A stretch of DNA of 64,000 nt from Streptococcus sanguinis SK1 = NCTC 7863 (GCF_000194945.1 NZ_GL878507.1:883963-947962), one strand, 5' to 3'; counted from the first letter of the stretch, positions 20,409-30,096 are shown. The notes: generated by a model not told the origin, from the sequence alone. Numbers and translations are program-made.

Positions 20409-21641
20409 TTATTTTAATTTCTTCAGTACGACTTTTTTACGGACAGCTGGAATTCGCTCCTTCTTTTCATCCGTCAGGCTGTTCTGATAGGAGACGGATA
20501 GTAGGAGACCAACACCGATAAGATTACTAATAATGGAAGAGCCCCCCTGTGAGATAAAGGGCAGCGGAATCCCTGTCAGAGGCAGAATTCCTGTCACCGC
20601 TCCAATATTTTCAAAGATATGGAAGAGCAGCATCATGATAAAGCCGGTTGAGATATAGGTATAAAACTGATTGTTGGATTTAATCGTAATCTTGAGCATG
20701 CGATAAATCAGCAGTAAATAGAGCATGATAACCAAGGTTGATCCTAAGAAACCAAAATCTTCTGCAATGACAGTGAAAATCATATCACTTTCCCGAACAG
20801 GCACCAAGAGATTAGAGACATTAAAGCCTTGACCAGTCAGACCACCGCTTCCGACAGCGATTTGTCCCTGTGCTTGCTGGAAGGTGGTCGTCTGAGCGTA
20901 GTCAAAGGGATGAAGCCAAGCCAAAATCCGATTGATTTGGTAGGTTGGCATGCCTAGATTATGCAGAAAGGCACGGCCGCCATCGGAAATAAAGATAAAG
21001 AGAAATCCTCCCAACAGCAGGACTCCCGTCAGAAAGACCGGCAGAATAATCTTCCAAGAAACACCTGACAGTAGAACGATGCCGCCGTATATAGCAACAA
21101 AAACCAGAGCCGTCCCCAAATCACTCTGAAGGGTTAACAGAACCAGAACAGGCACTGTGTAGAGCCCAAGCTTCAGGATCAGAAAAAAGTCTAAAGCCAA
21201 GGTTCGCTCATCCTGCTTGTGCTGCTGGAGAAAATGAACCACCAGCCGCGACAGCATGAGAATATATGAAATCTTCATAAACTCCGAGGGCTGAAAGAGG
21301 GTCACACCACGAATAGCAATCCAGTTTTTGGCACCAGTGGAGGCTACCAGCGATTCACTGTAAAAAATCAGAGGCAAGACCATGAGGCCTAGACCAAAAA
21401 CATAGAGATAAGGCGTAATTTTCCAGAGAAACTTGGTGTTAAAAAACATGAGGATAAAGCTGAGCAGGAAGCCCACCGCAATCCAGGCAATCTGCTGACC
21501 AACCATGGGCCAGGCATTGTCAGGATAATCATGACTAACAGCAATGTAAATAGCTACAACACCGATTGAGAGCAGCATCAAAACAGGCAAAATTAAACTA
21601 TAATCAATCCGAGACTCAAACGTCCGTCTTTGATAGGGCAT
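20409..21641 (-). CDS. rodA: Rod-shape determining protein RodA (SEDS glycosyltransferase)
   Basis: 410 aa, about ten TM segments. SEDS motifs include GVTLFQPSEFMKISYI, LQSDLGTALVF, the long extracellular loop with YQINRILAWLHPFDYAQT and QGQIAVGSGGLTGQGF, and the C-terminal ENIGAVTGILPLTGIPLPFISQGGS. SEDS proteins polymerise lipid II; RodA serves peripheral wall growth. Distinguished from FtsW by its place next to the gyrB/ezrA cluster, as in pneumococcus, which is inference. ATG has AAGGAGGG upstream and lies 12 bases after yeiH. Confidence 0.93.
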   Translation of the reverse strand: MPYQRRTFESRIDYSLILPVLMLLSIGVVAIYIAVSHDYPDNAWPMVGQQIAWIAVGFLLSFILMFFNTKFLWKITPYLYVFGLGLMVLPLIFYSESLVASTGAKNWIAIRGVTLFQPSEFMKISYILMLSRLVVHFLQQHKQDERTLALDFFLILKLGLYTVPVLVLLTLQSDLGTALVFVAIYGGIVLLSGVSWKIILPVFLTGVLLLGGFLFIFISDGGRAFLHNLGMPTYQINRILAWLHPFDYAQTTTFQQAQGQIAVGSGGLTGQGFNVSNLLVPVRESDMIFTVIAEDFGFLGSTLVIMLYLLLIYRMLKITIKSNNQFYTYISTGFIMMLLFHIFENIGAVTGILPLTGIPLPFISQGGSSIISNLIGVGLLLSVSYQNSLTDEKKERIPAVRKKVVLKKLK

Positions 21642-21653
21642 AGTCCCTCCTTT

Positions 21654-22628
21654 TTAGAAAAAATACTGGATAATCAAGCTAGAAACAGCGACGCAAAACC
21701 AAGCGAAGGCACCAGTCAGCAAAGGCGCTGCTCCTGCTTGCTTAAACTGCTTAAAGGAAACCTTGGCACCAATAGCTGCCAAGGCCATAGCCATCAGCCA
21801 CTGAGAAATGAATTTTGTATAGGGGATGACAGCAGCCGGCAGAAACCCAAGACTGCTGATAAGTGAAGCTAAGACAAACCAAGCTATAAACCAAGGAAAA
21901 ATCTGTTTCAAGTTTGTCTTTTGTGCTGACTGCTTAGACTTGATATAGCGATAAGCTGCGAAGAGCAAGCAGGCCGGTACAATCATCAGAGCCCGACTCA
22001 GCTTGACAATGGTCGCCAAGTCGCCAGCTGACTGGCTATATGTATAGCCTGCCGCCACTACTGACGAAGTATCATTGATGGCTGTTCCAGCCCAAGTCCC
22101 GAAAAAGGCGTCCGACATCTGTAACAAATGCCCTAAAAAAGGGAAGATGAATACTGCTAAAATATTGAAAAAGAAAATAGTGGAGATAGACAGAGCGATT
22201 TCCTCTTCATCAGCTTCCAAGATTGGTGATGCGGCCGCAATGGCAGAACCGCCGCAGATGGCTGTTCCAAAACCAATTAAAATAGTCAAAACGCGGTTCA
22301 TCTTAAAGAAACGCCCGGCCAGATAGGCCGCCAGAAAGGCTATCAGAATCGTAATAAGACTGATACGAAGAGAAGAAATCCCCGTCTCAGAAACCTGACC
22401 AATGGACATGGCAAATCCCAAAAAGATGATGGAATACTGCAACAATTTCTTCCCCGAATAGCTGAGTCCTTCCTGAAAAACAGACGGCAGCTTAATGCTG
22501 TTGTTCAAAACAATCCCCAAGACAATAGCCAAAACACTAGAGCCTATCAAGGGAAGCAAGCCGCCTAAAAAGATAGAAACAGTCGCTATGCCAAAGGATA
22601 ACAGAATTCCTGGTAAATATTTTTTCAC
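21654..22628 (-). CDS. YeiH/UPF0324 family membrane protein (putative sulfate exporter family)
   Basis: 324 aa, about ten TM segments. It has the UPF0324 features SGKKLLQYSIIFLGFAMS, GFGTAICGGSAIAAASPI and AGTAINDTSSVVAAGY. The family is annotated as putative sulfate exporters, with little direct evidence. The start chosen is GTG 22628, with AAGGGG 5-6 nt upstream; a GTG at 22634 lies too close to that site. It is in operon with rodA. Confidence 0.88.
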   Translation of the reverse strand: MKKYLPGILLSFGIATVSIFLGGLLPLIGSSVLAIVLGIVLNNSIKLPSVFQEGLSYSGKKLLQYSIIFLGFAMSIGQVSETGISSLRISLITILIAFLAAYLAGRFFKMNRVLTILIGFGTAICGGSAIAAASPILEADEEEIALSISTIFFFNILAVFIFPFLGHLLQMSDAFFGTWAGTAINDTSSVVAAGYTYSQSAGDLATIVKLSRALMIVPACLLFAAYRYIKSKQSAQKTNLKQIFPWFIAWFVLASLISSLGFLPAAVIPYTKFISQWLMAMALAAIGAKVSFKQFKQAGAAPLLTGAFAWFCVAVSSLIIQYFF

Positions 22629-22693
22629 GAACACCCCTTCTTTCCTATGCCTCTCATTATAACAAATTTTGTCCCAAAAATCTGAATGAACCT

Positions 22694-22727
22694 AAAAAAT
22701 CAGCCAATAAAAATCAGCTGATTTCAG
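22694..22727 (-). terminator. Terminator of dinG
   Basis: AATCAGC ... GCTGATT hairpin followed by TTTTTTAGG on the minus strand, just after the dinG stop. Confidence 0.8.
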
Positions 22728-22733
22728 ATAGTT

Positions 22734-25178
22734 TCAGTCAAAAAATTCTTGTAATTCCTGCATAATGGCTGCCTCTGGCAGAATATCTAAAGAAGCCAAT
22801 TGTGATAGATGATGCTGAATCTGCTTGCCATAGCGTTTACTAGAAATGCGATTGTCCAAAAGAATAACAGCTGACTTCTGATGTTCATTGCGCCGGGTCC
22901 GGCCAATAGCCTGCTTAAGCCGTAAGATGGCAAGAGGCAGTTGATAATCATAAAAGGCATTCTTACCTTCCGCTTTCAAGCGGCTGTTAATCTTCTGCAC
23001 GAAGAAATCCTTGGGATTGTCAAATGGAATCCGCGTGATCAGCTGAATAATCTGATCTTGCTCAGCAAAATCCGCCCCCTCCCAGAAGCTGCCAGAGCCC
23101 AAAAGGATACCTGCCTCTCCTCTATCAAAACGGCGTTTGATATTGCCGGCATCGCCATTTTTATATTGGGCCAAATGCGGCAGAGCCAGCAAGTCCGAAA
23201 CAGCCAAAAGCAAATCTTTAGAGGTGAAGAGGACGACGATAGGCAGACCAAGTTCTGCCACTTTCTGCAGGCAAGCAACAATCTCTTGAGCAAAATCCTC
23301 AGTTGACAAATCCACTACTGCTGGAAAATTTTCATCTAAAAAGAGCTTCTGCAGTGGCTTCTTCTTGCTTTTCAGCTTATAAAAGTGATAACATTCAAAG
23401 CCTAGCAACTGCGCCAGATTAACCTTAGAGCTAATTTCCAGAGTAGACGAAACCAAGATAACCTTAGCATTTTCAGGCAGGAAGTCAGTAAAATGCAGCA
23501 ATTCTGAACGACCAGCATGCAGAGTCATCAAGCGATGATCCGCCAAAACTTCATCAACCAACCAATAATACTGGTATTTGCCACTGAACAAGTGCTGCAG
23601 CTCAGGCAGTGCGCTAGTCTTTAACTCGGACACATCCTGAAGCAGTCGGGCAATCTTTTCCGGACTTAGCTCAGATGCTTTCCTGCGATGCTTCTCCGCA
23701 GCATCAGCCAGCTCAAACTGAATGCTTTGCAAGAGCCTCTGCTGCAGAAGCTCCCCTTCTTCCTGAAGGAGATGATTTATCTGCTGCAGCGTTTTAGTTA
23801 GATTTATACTGGCTTGAGAGAAACTTTCCAAGGCAAAAAACATCTTCTGAGCTTCATCAACTACCAGAACACGATTGTCCAGCAAAGACTGGTCATCCTC
23901 TAAACGCGTCAGTAGATAAGCATGATTGGTAATCACGACTCGACTGGTAGCTGACTTGACCTGTCCCAACCGCCAAAAATCTTCCTCATAAAAAAGAGAA
24001 TGTTTGCTTAGCTTGCCATCATGACGGATTTCATTGAAGTAGCTTGAGAAGCGATGAGCTTGCCCGATTTCGTTCAAATCACCTGTTTTAGTTTCTGTCA
24101 GCCAAACCAAGAGTTGCAGCTTGCAGCGATTAACCAAACGGTTGTCATATTCCCTGTCCAGTGTCTGATAGAAATGATCCAGCTTGATATAATTCTCCGG
24201 ACTCTTTAGACTGTGAAAGGAAATACCAAATACTTCCTCCAACAATCGCCCTTCCTTTCGCAGCAGCTGGTCCTGCAGAATCTTAGTCGGAACCGTCACT
24301 AGTACTTTTTCCCGGCCTCTAGATAGAATGGGCAGCAAGTAGCCAAAGGTCTTACCTAAGCCTGTCTGGGCTTCTAAAAAACTAGGCTCCTGCTGGTCTA
24401 GAGCTTCCTCCATAAAGCGAGCAAACTTGAGCTGTTCTGGCCGCTCTTCTAAGCCCAGCAGGTATAGATTGGTGAGGAAATCCTGCGACAGCTTCTTTTC
24501 CGAAGTCAGCTTTTGGGGAAGTCGCAGGAAAATACCATGGCAGGATTGCAGTTCCTTATCTTGCTGATCCGGCATCGTCTGATAAACTTCCTCGATAGCC
24601 AAGCGCGACTCATAGATAATACTGTCCGCCAAAGTTAGCATTTTCTCAACCAAGGCCTTGGGCAGGCTCTTGATTTTGTCTTGTATTTTTAAAAATAGCT
24701 GAGCCGTTGCTTGAGCATCTGCCAGAGCAGTATGGGCGTTTTCCAAAGAAATATCCAGTAAATTACAGAGATTGCCCAAGGAGTATTTATCAAAAGTCGG
24801 GTAGAAGACCTGAGCCAACTCTACCGTGTCCACACGCGGTGTCAGCAAGTCAAAACCTTCCCAGAAAAGGGCCTCTGCTAGTAGATTAGCGTCAAACTTG
24901 ACATTATGAGCGACAAAAATCGCATCCTGAATCAACTCATATACCTCAGCTGCTACCTGAGAAAACTCCGGTGCTCGGCCAAGCCGTTCATCATCCAAAC
25001 CTGTCAGCTCTTTGATATGCTCATCCAGTTCCTCATGAGGATTGACATCTGTTTCATAAGTCTTGGTAATAATTCCATTCTCAATCAGAACAATGCCAAT
25101 CTGGATAATCTTTGCATTGCTGCCCGTTCCTGTAGCCTCCAAGTCCACAACGGCATACTTATAATCATTTTGTGTCAT
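22734..25178 (-). CDS. dinG: DinG-type helicase with N-terminal DnaQ-like exonuclease
   Basis: 814 aa. The DEDDh exonuclease domain (about 8-165) begins AVVDLEATG (D12, E14) and contains AHNVKFDANLL and NAHTALADAQA. The XPD/DinG-type helicase has Walker A QTGLGKT near 268, the DEAH-class box VVDEAQ near 439, and motif VI QAIGRTRRNE near 754. The four cysteines of the Fe-S cluster seen in E. coli DinG are not apparent, which is usual for the Gram-positive fusion form. Probable role in repair or replication-fork maintenance. ATG 25178 has no ribosome-binding site and lies 9 nt after TGATATAAT. Confidence 0.92.
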   Translation of the reverse strand: MTQNDYKYAVVDLEATGTGSNAKIIQIGIVLIENGIITKTYETDVNPHEELDEHIKELTGLDDERLGRAPEFSQVAAEVYELIQDAIFVAHNVKFDANLLAEALFWEGFDLLTPRVDTVELAQVFYPTFDKYSLGNLCNLLDISLENAHTALADAQATAQLFLKIQDKIKSLPKALVEKMLTLADSIIYESRLAIEEVYQTMPDQQDKELQSCHGIFLRLPQKLTSEKKLSQDFLTNLYLLGLEERPEQLKFARFMEEALDQQEPSFLEAQTGLGKTFGYLLPILSRGREKVLVTVPTKILQDQLLRKEGRLLEEVFGISFHSLKSPENYIKLDHFYQTLDREYDNRLVNRCKLQLLVWLTETKTGDLNEIGQAHRFSSYFNEIRHDGKLSKHSLFYEEDFWRLGQVKSATSRVVITNHAYLLTRLEDDQSLLDNRVLVVDEAQKMFFALESFSQASINLTKTLQQINHLLQEEGELLQQRLLQSIQFELADAAEKHRRKASELSPEKIARLLQDVSELKTSALPELQHLFSGKYQYYWLVDEVLADHRLMTLHAGRSELLHFTDFLPENAKVILVSSTLEISSKVNLAQLLGFECYHFYKLKSKKKPLQKLFLDENFPAVVDLSTEDFAQEIVACLQKVAELGLPIVVLFTSKDLLLAVSDLLALPHLAQYKNGDAGNIKRRFDRGEAGILLGSGSFWEGADFAEQDQIIQLITRIPFDNPKDFFVQKINSRLKAEGKNAFYDYQLPLAILRLKQAIGRTRRNEHQKSAVILLDNRISSKRYGKQIQHHLSQLASLDILPEAAIMQELQEFFD

Positions 25179-25187
25179 ACTGCTATG

Positions 25188-25196
25188 ATTATATCA
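25188..25196 (-). promoter_or_regulatory. Extended -10 promoter of dinG, near-leaderless layout
   Basis: TGATATAAT (minus) ends 9 nt before the dinG ATG, leaving a predicted leader of about 2-3 nt and no Shine-Dalgarno. Confidence 0.55.
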
Positions 25197-25313
25197 TAAA
25201 AGCCATTCAGAGACATCTGAAAATTTTTAGCCATAGCCTATGAAGCAATTCTGTGCAAAAAATCCGCTTTTCTGTTACACTCAATAGCAGAATACATTTT
25301 CCGAGGAAATCAG

Positions 25314-25952
25314 ATGAAGATTCATAAAATTATCAACCTTGTTGCTTTTGAAAATACCTATATCTTAGAAAATAATCAGGGTCTCCTAGTCGTCGATCCT
25401 GGCAGTGACTGGAAAAAGATTGAACGCAAGCTGGAAGAACTCACCAAGCCTGTGATTGCTATTCTCTTGACCCATACCCATTATGACCATATTATGAGTT
25501 TAGAAAAGGTCCGGGAGCACTATGCTGCCCCACCTGTCTATGTGGCTGAGAGTGAAAGCAGCTGGCTCTACACACCGACAGATAACCTATCTGGTCTGGC
25601 GCGCCATGCTGATCTGGATGATATTATCTGTCGACCAGCAGAAGAGTTTTTCTCCTACGAAACAGACTATGATCTTGGATGCTTTCACTTCTATGTGCTT
25701 TCAACACCTGGCCACTCCATCGGAGGTGTCTCTCTAGTCTTTCCAGAAGACCGCCTTGTTTTGACAGGTGATTCCCTCTTTCGGGAAAGCATTGGACGAA
25801 CGGATCTGCCGACTGGAAACATGGAACAATTGCTGACGTCCATTCGCCAGAAACTTCTGGTATTGCCTAAAGACTACGCTGTTTATCCCGGTCATGGTCA
25901 TGATACCACTATTTCACATGAAAAAATCTTTAATCCATTTTTAGCTCAGTAG
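25314..25952 (+). CDS. MBL-fold metallohydrolase (glyoxalase II-like)
   Basis: 212 aa. Metallo-beta-lactamase fold with the metal motif THTHYDH near 55-61, downstream His in STPGHSIGG, Asp in LTGDSLF, and terminal His in YPGHGHDT. The size and motif set match the stand-alone YqgX/YcbL-like group of hydroxyacylglutathione hydrolase-like enzymes. The substrate is undetermined. ATG follows CGAGGAA. It is monocistronic. Confidence 0.9.
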   Translation: MKIHKIINLVAFENTYILENNQGLLVVDPGSDWKKIERKLEELTKPVIAILLTHTHYDHIMSLEKVREHYAAPPVYVAESESSWLYTPTDNLSGLARHADLDDIICRPAEEFFSYETDYDLGCFHFYVLSTPGHSIGGVSLVFPEDRLVLTGDSLFRESIGRTDLPTGNMEQLLTSIRQKLLVLPKDYAVYPGHGHDTTISHEKIFNPFLAQ

Positions 25953-25981
25953 CCATTAAAGCAATTATCTATAACAAAAAT

Positions 25982-26012
25982 AGAGTTTGAAATTCTTCAA
26001 ACTCTGTTTTTT
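25982..26012. terminator. Bidirectional terminator between the MBL gene and ftsX
   Basis: AGAGTTTGAA-attc-TTCAAACTCT stem with T-runs outward on both strands. Confidence 0.9.
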
Positions 26013-26021
26013 TACGATTTA

Positions 26022-26948
26022 TTAAATCTTCAAGAAACGTCTCATAGAGATGATAGATCCCAATGATCCGATAAGAATTCCCAACACAAAGAGTGCTGCT
26101 ATCATAATCGGACTAAAGAGTTTTGGATCAATCATAGAAAGTCCTTGACCTACCAAGCTCTTATTCATAGTCTGGTAGGCTATACCATATGTCAAATACA
26201 CTACAAGTGACGGAACTGTCGCTCCTAGCAAGCCAATCCATGCTCCTTCAAACAGGAATGGTCCGCGGATATAGCTATTCTTAGCACCAACCAAGCGCAT
26301 GATTTGAATCTCGCGACTTCGGGAAATAATGGTAATCCGGATAGTATTGGAAATGAGAAGGATAGCAATGAGAATCAGAAGCGCTGTCCCAATCAATCCC
26401 CATGTTTGGATGAAATTAGAAAACGCAAAGAGATTTTTGGTATTGGTACCCCCATTTTGAACCTCTGATACACCATCAATCTTACGAGCATCTTTTGTAA
26501 CAGATTCTACATACTTAGGTGCCTTGGTCTCAACAATATAAGCATCGTAAAGAGGATTATTTTCTTCATCAAAAACATCCCACTCACTACCCATGGTCTC
26601 TGTTAGCTTATTATACTGCTCTTGCTTGCTAGAAAAAGTAACCTTCTCTACATTTTTCATAGAAGTCAGAGCATCGTAGACCTTGTGGTAGTCCTCATTC
26701 TGAACTGTTTGGCCTTCTTTTACAATCGTTTCGCTATTATCGAAAACATCCTTACGCATGTATACCATGACGCGGACATTATTGGAAATATCATTTGCCA
26801 GCTTGGCTGTATTTAAAATTACTGAAGCAAAAACAGCTACTAAGCTCAGGGTAATCATAACCGAGCTGACAGCCGCTACAGTCATCCAACCATTCCGCGT
26901 AAGACTCTTAAGCGACTCAATCAAATGACGAAAAAATCTTCTAATCAT
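26022..26948 (-). CDS. ftsX: Cell division protein FtsX
   Basis: 308 aa from ATG 26948, which overlaps the ftsE stop by 8 nt. TM1 at about 25-47, an extracellular domain at about 48-170, then three TMs, with the family segment ISRSREIQIMRLVGAKNSYIRGPF. FtsEX activates peptidoglycan hydrolases at the septum; in pneumococcus the partner is PcsB through the extracellular loop. A longer frame to 27005 would run far into ftsE and is rejected. Confidence 0.96.
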   Translation of the reverse strand: MIRRFFRHLIESLKSLTRNGWMTVAAVSSVMITLSLVAVFASVILNTAKLANDISNNVRVMVYMRKDVFDNSETIVKEGQTVQNEDYHKVYDALTSMKNVEKVTFSSKQEQYNKLTETMGSEWDVFDEENNPLYDAYIVETKAPKYVESVTKDARKIDGVSEVQNGGTNTKNLFAFSNFIQTWGLIGTALLILIAILLISNTIRITIISRSREIQIMRLVGAKNSYIRGPFLFEGAWIGLLGATVPSLVVYLTYGIAYQTMNKSLVGQGLSMIDPKLFSPIMIAALFVLGILIGSLGSIISMRRFLKI

Positions 26949-27633
26949 CGTATCCGTATTCTCCTTCCGCTTCATCACGTACCACACGGCCATTTTCAAT
27001 AGCAATAACGCGGTGACGCAGAGTATTTACAATCTGGCTGTTGTGGGTTGCCATCAGGACAGTTGTTCCCTGAAGGTTAATCCGCTCCAGCAGGTTCATA
27101 ATCTCCCATGAATTATCTGGGTCCAAGTTTCCTGTCGGCTCATCCGCAATCAGGACTTTAGGGTTGTTAGCAATAGCACGCGCAATGGCAATCCGCTGCT
27201 GCTCACCACCGGAAAGCTCATTAGGGAATGAGCGAACCTTGTGCTTAAGACCAACCAGATCCAGCACTTCCATAACCCGCTTTTTAATATTGCGGCGGCG
27301 CTCACCGATAACTTCCATAGCGTAGGCAATATTCTCATACACCGTCTTTTTAGGAAGAAGTTTATAGTCCTGGAAGACAACTCCAACCTGACGACGCAGC
27401 ATTGGAACATCACGCTTCTTAATCTTAGCTAAGTCAAAATCAGCTACTTTCAGACTTCCCTTATCCAGCTTTATCTCCCTGTAAAGCAAACGAATAAAGG
27501 TTGACTTTCCTGCTCCCGAAGGGCCTACAATATAGGCAAACTCCCCAGGTTCTACGTTAATAGACACACTACGTAAGGCAGTGGTCCCGTTGCCATACTT
27601 CTTGACAACATCTTTCATTTCAATTATTGACAT
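26941..27633 (-). CDS. ftsE: Cell division ATP-binding protein FtsE
   Basis: 230 aa ABC ATPase. Walker A GPSGAGKST at 37-45, signature LSGGEQQRIAIARAI, Walker B VLIADEPTGNLDP, and H-loop MATHNS. The short QDYKLLPKKTVYENI segment is typical of FtsE. ATG has AAAGGA upstream. It sits between prfB and ftsX, the usual streptococcal order. Confidence 0.97.
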   Translation of the reverse strand: MSIIEMKDVVKKYGNGTTALRSVSINVEPGEFAYIVGPSGAGKSTFIRLLYREIKLDKGSLKVADFDLAKIKKRDVPMLRRQVGVVFQDYKLLPKKTVYENIAYAMEVIGERRRNIKKRVMEVLDLVGLKHKVRSFPNELSGGEQQRIAIARAIANNPKVLIADEPTGNLDPDNSWEIMNLLERINLQGTTVLMATHNSQIVNTLRHRVIAIENGRVVRDEAEGEYGYDD

Positions 27634-27677
27634 CTATTGAAATTTCCTTTCAATCTAATTCTAATCTCTTACATTTC

Positions 27678-28773
27678 CTAGTTCAAACGCCATTTCAAAT
27701 AAGCGTCGATGAAACCATCCAAATCTCCATCCATCACCTTGTCCACCTGTGCTACTTCGTAACTGGTCCGATGGTCTTTGACCATAGTATAAGGCGTAAA
27801 GACATAGGAGCGGATTTGGCTGCCCCAGGAAATCTCCTTCTTATCTCCCTTGAGTGAGTCGACTTCGGCTGCTTGTTTCTCTTGCTCTAGCTGATAAAGC
27901 TTAGCCTGTAGCATCTTCATCGCCCGATCGCGGTTTCCATACTGAGTCCGGTCAACGGTAGACTGCACCACAATTCCTGTCGGAATATGGGTCAGTCGCA
28001 CACCAGTAGAAACTTTATTGACGTTCTGTCCGCCGGCTCCTCCCGAACGGAAAGTGTCCATCTTAATATCGTCATCGCGAATTTCCACCTCAATGGTGTC
28101 ATCCAACTCCGGCATGACCTCTACTGAGGTAAAGGAAGTATGACGACGTTTAGCTGAGTCGAATGGCGAAATCCGGACCAAACGGTGGACTCCCATTTCT
28201 GACTTGAGCAGACCATAAGCGTGCGGTCCTTCAAATGAAAGTGTAACCGACTTAATGCCTGCTTCATCTCCAGCTTGATAGTCCAAGACCTCAACTTTGA
28301 AGCCCTTGGCATTGCCAAAGCGTGTATACATACGCAGCAGCATATCTCCCCAATCCTGGGCCTCTGTACCACCAGAGCCCGGGTGAATTTCAAGGATGGC
28401 ATTGTTATTATCATAAGGCTCAGATAGGAGCAGGGTCATTTCATAGCTGGTCATCATTTTCTCGAGTTCAGCCAGCTTTTCTTCCAACTCACCCTGAACC
28501 GACTCATCTTCAGCCAGAAAATCAAGCAAGATTTCCGATTCATCAAAAAGCTCGGTCATTTGATGGAAATTTTCATAGGTTTGCTTGAGTTCATTTAGCT
28601 CTTGAGAAGTCTTCTGGGCTGCAATGTTGTCATCCCAAAAGTCGGGTTCTGTCATCTTATTTTCTAAGATGGCAATTTCTTCTTCCAGACCTTCTAAGTC
28701 AAAGAGACCCCCTGAAAGAAGCTAATTTTTCACGATTTGCGTCAATCTTTTGACGAATTTCTGAAATGTCCAT
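27678..28773 (-). CDS. prfB: Peptide chain release factor 2 (programmed +1 frameshift)
   Basis: Translation starts at ATG 28773 (AGAGG upstream), runs 24 codons to an in-frame TGA at 28701-28699, and continues in the +1 frame to 27678, giving about 364 aa. The slip site is canonical: AGGGGG (28713-28708), three bases, then CTT TGA C. The main frame holds the stop-recognition region [10 protein letters not shown] and the peptidyl-hydrolysis motif [12 protein letters not shown]2 reads UGA/UAA, and the internal UGA autoregulates its level. It is first in the prfB-ftsE-ftsX run. Confidence 0.97.
28699..28713 (-). promoter_or_regulatory. Programmed +1 ribosomal frameshift site of prfB
   Basis: Internal Shine-Dalgarno-like AGGGGG, 3-nt spacer, CTT shift codon, TGA stop, C. 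This has the same geometry as the E. coli site. Confidence 0.95.
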
Positions 28774-29083
28774 AAATACCTCTTTTCACATATCGTTTAA
28801 TTATAACATAAATTAAACAGTTTGCCTAATCTCACATTCAGCAGCTTACATTTTATCGGATTTTCCCTAGCTAGGCAAGACAAGCGACTCCTTGTCACTT
28901 AATTGTTAGAAAAGTAATATAATGACATGGGGTTGGAAGAATTATTTCAAGCCTTCCTAGACTTCATCTATGGATAAACGAAATACAAAATTACGATAAT
29001 TTATGAGGTGTTTAGATAAAAGGGAGAAACTCCATAGGACCTTAAGCATTTTCAAGTTTTGAAAAATATGCTAGACTAAAATT
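28774..29083. other. 310-base intergenic region with two divergent promoters
   Basis: Near 28800-28807 the minus strand carries TGTTATAAT, a probable prfB promoter. At 29069-29077 the plus strand carries TGCTAGACT for the phosphoesterase. Between them is a short hairpin (GACAAG-cgactc-CTTGTC, about 28888-28905) without a T-run, and a stray TATAAT at about 28919. I see no open frame of more than about a dozen codons with a start site and no recognisable RNA family. Confidence 0.5.
29069..29077 (+). promoter_or_regulatory. Extended -10 promoter of the phosphoesterase gene, leaderless layout
   Basis: TGCTAGACT ends 6 nt before ATG 29084; the intervening AAAATT has no ribosome-binding site. The -10 hexamer matches the consensus at four of six positions. 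Confidence 0.45.
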
Positions 29084-29944
29084 ATGACAAGAATCGGATT
29101 TATGAGCGACCTCCATCTGGACTCCAACCAGTTTGGAGATTTTGAGCGGCAAGTTCTTCGCCAGCTTTTAAAAGAGGAAGGGATTGACCACCTACACATT
29201 GCAGGAGATTTGTCCAACGACCTGACCAAGATCAGTTTGCCCTTTCTTGAAACTTTGAAGCAAGAGATTCCCCTCTCTTTTAATCTGGGAAACCACGATA
29301 TGCTGGGACTTTCTGAGCAAGAAATTTCAAACTATGATTTTCAGATCCAGCAATTTGGCCAGACCAAGCTCATCAGCTTTTCTGGCTGGTACGACTACAG
29401 CTTTGGTCCAGAAAAAAGCAAGGAAGAGCATCTGAGAACCAAGACTAATTTCTGGTTTGACCGCAGATTGGAGCGTCAACTCGACGACCCTAGCATTACA
29501 GCTCAGACACTGCAAGAGTTAGAAAAACTGCTGATGACTTTAGATGGTCCCATTATTGTTGCTCTGCATTTTGTCCCCCATCAAGACTTTCTATACGACC
29601 ATCCCTACTTCCAGCGCTTCAACGCCTTCCTAGGAAGCCAAGCTTTTCATCGGCTCTTTGTCAAATACAGGGTGAAAGAAGTGATTTTTGGTCATCTCCA
29701 TCACCGCCACCAAAGCCGTGTTATCGAAGGTGTCCGCTACCATATGCGTCCTCTGGGCTATATCCGCGAATGGGAACTGACTCGAAACTTTTTTAATGAC
29801 TTTCCTCAGTATAAAATTCCCCAGATGTACCGCCTGCACAAGCGTTATAATGCTGTTAAAGATTTAGCCGAATTTCGAGACTATAAGAAAAAACACCTAG
29901 CAGACGAACTGCGAGATGCTTTAATGGTGATTGAAGTTCAGTAA
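29084..29944 (+). CDS. Calcineurin-like metallophosphoesterase
   Basis: 286 aa. Full metallophosphoesterase motif set: MSDLHLD (near residues 6-12), AGDLSND, NLGNHDML, the His in ALHFVPH, and FGHLHHRH. This indicates a two-metal phosphodiesterase or phosphatase; the substrate is unknown. There is no signal peptide, so it is cytosolic. It lacks a Shine-Dalgarno. A strong terminator follows 17 bases after the stop, so it is monocistronic. Confidence 0.88.
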   Translation: MTRIGFMSDLHLDSNQFGDFERQVLRQLLKEEGIDHLHIAGDLSNDLTKISLPFLETLKQEIPLSFNLGNHDMLGLSEQEISNYDFQIQQFGQTKLISFSGWYDYSFGPEKSKEEHLRTKTNFWFDRRLERQLDDPSITAQTLQELEKLLMTLDGPIIVALHFVPHQDFLYDHPYFQRFNAFLGSQAFHRLFVKYRVKEVIFGHLHHRHQSRVIEGVRYHMRPLGYIREWELTRNFFNDFPQYKIPQMYRLHKRYNAVKDLAEFRDYKKKHLADELRDALMVIEVQ

Positions 29945-29960
29945 TGGAAATGTTGAATTG

Positions 29961-29990
29961 CAGCTCTCAGCTCATCTGAGAGCTGTTTTT
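29961..29990 (+). terminator. Terminator of the metallophosphoesterase gene
   Basis: CAGCTCTCAG-ctcat-CTGAGAGCTG followed by TTTTTG. Confidence 0.92.
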
Positions 29991-30063
29991 GCTGTCCAAC
30001 TGCACATAGACTTCTAATAAACAGGAACGAAAATTGGAAAAAGCAATGAAATCTTGGTTGCTA

Positions 30064-30092
30064 TAAAAAAAGCCATCCGTAGATGACTTTTT
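30064..30092 (-). terminator. Terminator of the P-type ATPase gene
   Basis: AAAGTCATCTACGGATGGCTTTTTTT on the minus strand: short stem with an A-run and a T-run, just past the ATPase stop. Confidence 0.8.
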
Positions 30093-30096
30093 GCTG

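Noticed and set aside
28888..28905. Small RNA gene or terminator at the GACAAG/CTTGTC hairpin
   Set aside because: No T-run, no clear promoter at the right distance and no conservation information.
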